From the NCBI GenBank assembly GCA_012934845.2, contig WNNJ02001514.1:35774-99773 (forward strand): 64,000 bases of DNA, read 5' to 3'. The notes under the pieces were generated by a model. It saw nothing but the letters and a program-made list of their open reading frames with translations. It was not told the DNA's origin and ran no database searches. A program made the position numbers and the translations under genes. Below, one piece after another: positions 47,801 through 56,800 of the stretch (its first letter is position 1; the number at the start of each line of letters is the position of its first letter). This stretch comes from Pomphorhynchus laevis. Lineage: Eukaryota; Acanthocephala; Palaeacanthocephala; Echinorhynchida; Pomphorhynchidae.

Positions 47801-50800
47801 TAAAAGAAATTCCATTAAAATAAACTTACTTATTTCCTACATCATTAAATGCTTCAATAGATTTCTCTAGTTCGAATACATCAATAACCTCGATTTTGAA
47901 TCCGTGATTTTTTACAGCATGAGTCGAAATTAGACTTTCTTTAATTTTCTAAACTAAAACATGCGCATTTTAAATTCTAAATTAAAATGCATACCGTGAA
48001 GATTTCAAAATCATGAGATAACAGTTTGATACCACAATTTAGCTGTTCGTAATGACGATCAATCGGGTTCACAGATGAACACTCTTGCGCAAACATTTTT
48101 ACTGCTGCTCGGGCGTCATCCAGTGACTAAAAATTGACGTGACTTAATAAGGTTGTATAAAAATACCAATACTAATTAATAATATAAATATTATTTAATG
48201 TTTTTTTAGTAATCTTTGCCAGAGTAAATTGTAACAACGTTTGTGTAAATAACAGTGACCATTTTCAAGTTGAAAAGGGTCACTGTGATTGACCGAAACG
48301 TAATTACAATTTATTCTAACAAATAAATTTTGTTATCTCGTGTGAATAATATTAATAACGACTAAAAACAGATTACATGGCAACGAATGTAATTCTAACA
48401 GAATTATTTAATATAGTGATATATTAATATATATAAATATAAATTCTGTGAAAACAATCAAGTGCAGACAGCATGTACTTTTTATATATTTAAAATTATA
48501 ATTAAATAATATTTATACTAAATTGTAATATAGTTATAATATAATATTAACTTGCGAGATGTATTTGCGACCGGGTGTCTTTCATGACGTAATTAGTAAT
48601 CGACAGTGTAAACATACAATGGACTACTAATTGTAATTGTTCGCAGTAATAGAATAACTTTAATCGAGATGCTCGCAACCAAATTATCATTGCAAGTTAT
48701 ATAAGCGTTATCTACAAGCGCGTGAGTCTTTTCAACATCATGAGTGTTTTAACAACCCATAGAATAAGGCAATTAGAATGAATACGACTGGGCGTTTTAA
48801 ACGACGTGGCATTGAAACACATGGAAAATATTTAAATTACATGAAACAATATTTATGAGCTAATAATTAAGATACTAGCTTTATTAAAAAATTAAACAAA
48901 TTCATAAAATTTATAATTAGACAATAAGGCAATTAATAATGTACTTTATCGCCAACTAAAAACTTAATATCAACAATATCGAATCAAAATAACTATATCA
49001 TACAAATCTTATAAGATTATTATTTTTAATTTTAAATAAAGATTTTAATGAACAACACAGACTTGTTGTCACCACGTTAGGTATCTCTCCGCCTAAACAT
49101 GTACACGGTGAACAAAATGGAAGATATCGCATCATGTGGTGGAAATTAAAGGATAAAGAGTAGAACGTTATCTCCCACATACAACTTTTTACACCTGTAA
49201 CAACGGTAAATGAGACTTGGTAAAGAGTAAAAAACGTTAATAACTCAAACAGCTCGAAAAATGCTAGGCACTACAAAGCTCGGCAGACGACGACTAAACA
49301 GAACAACGTGGATGTAGACTGAATATGTCAAAACAAGAGTCCGAGAAAAATGCGTCGATACCATAATTGTCTTGCAGACAAAACCCTGGATATTGGATAA
49401 AATATAATTAATCCAAACGAGAGGCGAAGAAGACAGTAGCGGTAATAAGGGCTAAGAAGTTTGAAGAGTTCTACAAGAAGCTTGATACTCGTGAAGGTGA
49501 GCGCGAAATTTATAGGATTGCTAGGACAAGACATCAGAAGATACAAGACGCTGAAACTTCTACAAAATCAAGGACGATAGCCGTGTTTTGATGTGCGAAA
49601 AAAAATAACTTTCTGGAAATAACTTTCATAAAAATTTCAAACGAAGAGTTTGAACATCCACCCCTTTCATTTGTAACATAACGCCTGTCGAATGACATGT
49701 TCTGTCCATAACAGCCATTGAAGTCGAAAACGCGCTACGACAGATGAAGTGCGGAAAAGCGACAGAATCTGACTCCCTGATTGCCTAACTTTGAAAGTCA
49801 GCAAGTTGGAACCATGCAGGATGGCTAACGCGGTTAGTTAATCAGATAGTCAAGGAAAGACAAACACCAGCCGATTGGATTTGCAGCATAACAGTACCCA
49901 TCTGGAAGCAAAACGGAAGTTTAACTGACTGCGCAAACTACCGTCAATCACTCTCATCTTGCACATTATCTAAATATTCGAACACATAAGCAATGCAAGG
50001 ATTTTGAACATCATGGATTTGGCTATAAACGAATGTGGATTCGTCAAACGTTAAGGTTCTATTGACGCTATTCATGGAGTACGCCTTCTTCTTGAGAAAC
50101 ACAGTGAAACACAACAATCCATCCAATTGCTTTTCTTGAACTCGAGAAGACTTTCGATTGCTTCCCACACGAGGTTATCTGCTATGCGTTAATATGCCAC
50201 AAAATAACGGAAGAGCTTGTTAAGTGGGTCAGGCTGTTATATAACATACCGACTAGTCGCGTGTGCACATCAGTTGGATGTTCAAAAAATTTTCCAGACA
50301 TCGTAGGGGTTCATCAGAGATCGGCACTTTCACCAGTCCTATTCATTCTCGTCATAAACGCGGGGAAGCATGACATGAACAGACATATGCCTTAGATTGT
50401 ATTATCCGTTGACGATGTTATGATGGCGTCTATTGACAAACATGACATTCAGAAACAGGTTAAGGCATGGACTACTAAGCTCAAACAGTTTTGCATATGC
50501 CTCAACGTCCGAAAGACCGAATATCTAACGACATACACTGATGATATACTTACGATCAGGATCGAGGAGCAAGATCTCATTCGGACGTCAACATTCAGAT
50601 ACCTTGGATTCACCATTACAGCAGAAGGCAATCTTCATGCAGAGGTTGCGACTCGGATAAACGCAGCGTAGAAGTGGCGGTCAGTAACGGGTTTCTTGTG
50701 TGATATCAAAATTAAAGATCGTATACAAGCAAAGGTTTACAGAAATGAATTAAGACCCGTCGTGATTTATGGCGTCGAATGCTGGCCAATGACCAAACAT

Positions 50801-53800
50801 GCAGAGCGTCGATTTGTAACGATGGAAACCAAGATGTTGATTGCAGAAGTTACGCGTATAGATCACATTCGAAACAATGATCTCATGGTAAAATTTGTAT
50901 AGCGCAGATATGTGACAAGTTCCGAGAAACTCGATTACGGTTGTATGGTCAAGTGCTCCGCGCAGATAAAGAGACACGAGCAAGGATGGGTTCGACCTCA
51001 AAGTGGAAGGCTAGCGCCGGAAAGGAAGACCAAATCAGCGTTAGATCGACACCATAAGCCGAGAATTAGTGGACGTTGGCCTGCAACCAAGATACGCCGC
51101 AGACCGCATGAAGTGGAAAAAGTATTCCAAAGTAGCAGTCCCAGCAACCATACGGGAAAAACGCTGAAGAAATAGAATAAAGATTTTTAAGTCAGAAACG
51201 TCTATTATTCGGCAACTTATCGATAAAATACTGCAATTGGATCAAATTATCAAATTTGCTGAAATCGCAGCACTATAATTATATAATCAAATAGTTACAG
51301 TATTATAGTTTAAATTTTTTAATGAGATGGCAATTGTGATCATATTCATCCGTCATGATATGACAATTGTGATTATATTCATCGCTGCATAAGATATATA
51401 CAAATGTATAAATTATCAACGTTTGTAGCAACGTTTGGCATGAACAAAGTACATGCCAAAATTACTGTGATTTACTTCGTGATGCACATTTATTGACAGT
51501 GGATAACAGAAAAAAAAGCAATATGTAAAATAGACAAGATAACAACAAAACGTTTAAAATTTTTAATCAATTTCTGATTCATCAATTCAGAAACAATTCT
51601 AACATTAAAATACATTTGTTTAATTATAATTTATTATCATTAAAATACATTTAATATCATTTATGATTAATTTAAAATGCAAAATTCAAAAATTAATAAA
51701 AAATACCATACCGATAATAAGTTAAGTTCTTCTTTTAATCGCTGTATTGTATCAATCAATTCAATACCGGAACGACTAAAACAAATGCATTTCTACAAAA
51801 AGAGGATTAATTTGAACATTACCGAAAAACATGTGGAATGCGTGTATAGTATAAACTACATGCTTCTTTTAAATAACTGGATGATGCATTCCCTAAGATA
51901 CATTGTTCAATTTCTTTTAATGCAGAATATCCAAGCTCAATTTGATGAGTTGATAGTTTGCCTAAAATGCAGACAACAGTCAGCTTTATTTTTATTAAAT
52001 ATTAACTGCATTTTCCAATTCTTTTTTGATATTGTGCTTATTCCAAAAAATAATAAAAGTTCATTTCAAAGTGTTTTTCAATATCATTGTTGCATAAAGA
52101 TGAAAAATATAAAAACGAATTACCATAACAAACTATAAAAACTGGTGGTCAAGTTATAAAAACCGATTCATCAGTAAGATCCTTCTGTACTTGTTACTCA
52201 ACATATTTCTAAAACGATTGTAGTGAAGGTTACGTGCAGTAATACACGTCGTTGTGACTAAATTTATAGAATTTGATACTATGCAATCACAAAACTGTCA
52301 AAAAGTCTCTCTCCATCCCATAACAAACAGTGGCCTCAACTTACAAATCATGATTATGGCGAAACAGTTTTCATATCGTTTGCTATCAAAGTTCGTTTAT
52401 GTTCCTTGAATCATTAAGAACAATAATAGCGTATCGGTTTGTATATAAAACAGTATATGAAAAATATGACAATATATATGAAAAATAATATTTTTTAATA
52501 TTTTATATAAAATAATATTAATATAAAATATTAATATTAATAATATAATATATTATATTATAATATATTATATATAATATTTTACAAAAATATAAATATT
52601 AATGTAGAGATAATTTATTGGCCACTTTGTCTTTCGACTAAGGGCTAAACTAAATAAAAAACACCGAATATACATTAAAACAGATAAAATACAAAATTCC
52701 TTCGTCATGGTTAAGGACTCAGTAGTTTGTCAATCTTCGTTAAACTCATCGTTGAAAGATGGTAGCAGTCAAACACGTGAAGCCAAGAATTATCAGCTTC
52801 TACTTTTGAAGGTGAGCATAATTTTATTGCGTAATTTAAAACCCGCATAATTTTATTGCATCTTTTGAAGGTATTTATACGTAAATAAATTATATCTCTA
52901 AGCATTATAGAACACAAAATCGTACTCGGTAGAATACGTAAACGTAAATTCAATTAATGACGATAAATTATTTGCAACAAGATTGGCATCAACATTTTCA
53001 AGTATCACTGATCAATAGTCAGTTCACACTGACTATTGATCAGTGTAAATGAACCGCTGACATCTTCAAGATGACAAGTTCTTAAAAAAGAACCTATTTC
53101 AAAGTAATCAAATTTTGATTGTTAAGTCGTTTCGATCGTTAAGTAAATTAACAAAATTTTTGCTTTATATACAAAAACTCGAAAATTGAATCTAACACGA
53201 GACGCACTTTCTCCATGCATCTGAAAGCGAATAGTCTGAAACTGTTTTGAAACGTTATGATGCCAATGATGACGACTTTAAAAATAACAAATCTGGATTT
53301 TCCAAAACAATCGTATTTTTTAAAAACGTTATTTTATTAGCAAATATATTATTTGTTATTTAATTTATATTTTATGTATTAATTAAAATATATTTTTTAT
53401 TTTTATTACAATAATTGATCATAATGCATATTATTACATACATATTATAACATTTAAAGGTATGTGTTTACGCCATTTATAAAAAAGTATATTTTTCCAT
53501 TAACAAAAGAAGGATAAAACACCAGCATAAATAAAGAGAGCATATGTGCTTGATATGTATGTCGTATGCTTTCACAATACAGTGTGCTCTGACCAATTTG
53601 CGGTAACCATTGACGGACAGCATAACGGCGAATTTTGCACTCAGGTAAAATGACCTAGAAAGTTATGCCATTATGAGAAAAATGCTAACGCTTCTTTACT
53701 ATAAACACGTGAAATTTCGCATTAACTGCAGAATAACTTTAAAGAAAATACTAATTAATATAAAATTAAAACAGAAATGATGCCTAGGCGTTTGTAAAGT

Positions 53801-56800
53801 GCGTCAATAATTCGCAAATTTTCTGGATTTGCAGAAACAAAATCAGCATAAACGAAGTTAGTCGTTTTTAAACTACATCGACAATTTGCAGATTTTCAGA
53901 ATTCACAGAATCAAAGGCTACATCACCCTCGCTAATTGCAAAGGGGCTACTGTAACACCCTTGAATAACGGAGGTTACAATATAGGTAATCAGATATGGC
54001 TAAAGTATAAACATCTTTTAAATAAACGAAAATGTAGCTTACCAAGAGGAGCTTTTGAAGCGTCATAATTTAGCTCTTTTAATGACGTAATTATCAGGCT
54101 CTCATTACAAATGAGAGCTATAAGTTCTTGAACATCTTTCGATAACGTGCTTTCCGGGATTTTAATTTCTACTGGCTCCGACTCCTGAACAAATATCAAA
54201 GGCGTTAAACAAATTTAAATCTTAAATACCTTTTTAACATAAATTTGTGTTAAGAAATATAAGATATATTATAATATCTTAGAATTTATATTTTATAAAC
54301 TAAAAAATATTTGGTAGTGTCGAGATTGATTGCGAAAGCGTCGAGGTGATTGCAGAATATTCAATGTTAATCGCGAACCCTATAAATATTATAATGCTTA
54401 TATTACATTATCCTTCACAATTACTTTTTAAAAATATACATAACTTTTATCATCTTGATCTTTTTTATTTAGATTAAAAAACAACATTTAGTATCTTTTA
54501 AATAAAGGAATTACAATATTTCGACAATATTCAATATATTAATATATTATTAATTGATATAATTCAATACTATCGGAATAACTGTTTATAAAAAAAGTGT
54601 TCGTGGTCCCTAAAACTAAAATTCCAAAAATCAAAAAGATAAATTGATAAAAGATATGTTAAATATATATATTAAAAAATATATGTATATACATGAACAA
54701 TAAGAAATATTAAAACAGTTTTCTAAAGATATCATTTGTTCAATAAACAAAAGATTAATTGAAGATTATGATAGGTTAAATTGTATAATAGAGAGTTATT
54801 GTAATATAAAATACTATAATGGGACAATAAATGTTAATAATAACAATAGAAAATATACATTAACCATAAACTTCATTAATAAATGAATAAATAACAGCCG
54901 AACTTTTAAATAATTCTAAAATTAAAGAAATAATAGGGTCAGATTTAAGTAAATATATTCCTAAAATAAGGTATAAGTTGTTACCGCCATTAGGACGAAA
55001 AATTTGTAATTATAATAAAGAATTGAAATCAATACGTGACGATGATATTAGAAACATTCTAGGCACAGAATGCAATTGTAAAAGTCTTTATTTTGATAAA
55101 ATAAATGAACATATTTGCACTCATAATCTAGAATTAATTGAAAACAATGAATTAAGAAAGCTGCTGTTAAAAGGGTATAAATATAGATTAAATAATAACA
55201 ACAATAGAAATAAAATTTACAATTCGTTATATAATGACTTAAATGCTTACTTTGATAAGTTGATTAATAGAAAAAGCTTAAATACATCAAAGATAAACAT
55301 TTGGAAAACTTACATTATAGATAAAATTAATGAGAAAATGAAAATAAGAGACAATTACAAAAAAGATCAAGTTAATAAAGATATGTATACAGAACTTACA
55401 AAATAAAAGGATAAATATATAATAACAACTATTAATAAAGCTAGTAACAACTTTGTCCTAATATGCAAAAAGCTTTATTATGATATATTGATGAAAGAAG
55501 TGAATTATAATGATTTAATTATAAGTTCAATAATAACGATAAAAATTAAATTTACAATTCGTTACATAAAGACTTAAATTCTTAGATTGGTAAGCTCACC
55601 TAATATTAAAATTCCGAAGGATTATATATTTGACAAAATAAAAAAGAAAATGAAAATAACAAACAATTATAGGAAATATAAAATTAATATAAAAAAATAT
55701 ATTTAGAAACTACTCATTTAAAAAATAACCATAAAGCTACTAATAGTTTCGTCTTCATAGGTAAAAAATGTAAATCAAACATATGAACGTAGTGATTTAA
55801 GTTTAGAAGCAATTATTACAAGTCACTGTTTTATAATGGATAAAAAATATTAAGGTTGAATAGGTAATAAACCATACGTTTATTGGAATCCAAAATTATG
55901 TAAAAATAATAAAAGTTGTTCAGATGTAGTGCTTTTAAAATCCAACTCAGTTTATATGATATGAATAAAATAATTAAAGTAATTAAAAAAATTGTAAGGT
56001 AATTAAAACTAATACTTGTTACCTGTATAAAACACTATTTCAATATTAATTCCACAACAGAATTTTTAGAATACACAACAGAAGGTTGAATAATAATTAG
56101 GTAAGCTGATTAATAGCGAAAGCTGAAATATATCTAAGATTAAAATTTGGAAAGATTACATATTTGATAAAATTAAAAATAAAACGAAAATAACAAACAA
56201 TTATAGAAGGAAAAAATCCGTGAGTCTTAACATAGTGTCCACGTTAGGACGTACGCCATTTAAACAACCGATTTTCACCAGCGGATTTCGTCAATGGTGT
56301 GTTGAAAGGATGAAGAATTAAAAGATATCTGGATTTAGACGAGAGATTTTTAGTTGTATATTTTTGAATGCAATCGAAAGTGAGGGGTACAAGGCAAACG
56401 AAAGCGATGAGCGATAAGATATGAGCAAGATAATATACAAGATAGAGATGCTTTAGTAGTCGACGAGCATTTTGAACAAACTCCTATAACACATTTTACA
56501 AATCAACATTGAACTTATTAATTTGCTAAAGATTTGCGCTTGAGAGAATAAACAAAAAGACCGGAATGACATATAACTAATGTAATTATAACATTATTTT
56601 GTAATAGGTTTTAACTTATAAAATCGCTTATGCATTTATAGCAATTAAAGCGAATTAACCGACAAGTAGCTATATCAATATAATTATGTTATAATATGAA
56701 ATTATAAACTATTTAAATTCGTTGGATGATTACTACTGAACTAAAAACAATTGACTGTTTGAATCTACAAGCATTTAGCAGCTAAAATACGTTGTAAAAA

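Noticed and set aside
51677-52138. 153-codon plus-strand open frame
   Set aside because: It is the opposite strand of two PARP2 exons and the intron between them; the minus-strand reading matches a known family.
52711-52953. 80-codon minus-strand frame as an extra PARP2 exon
   Set aside because: Composition is exon-like, but it lacks a donor in the right place, has no PARP similarity, and the exons on either side already join in frame.
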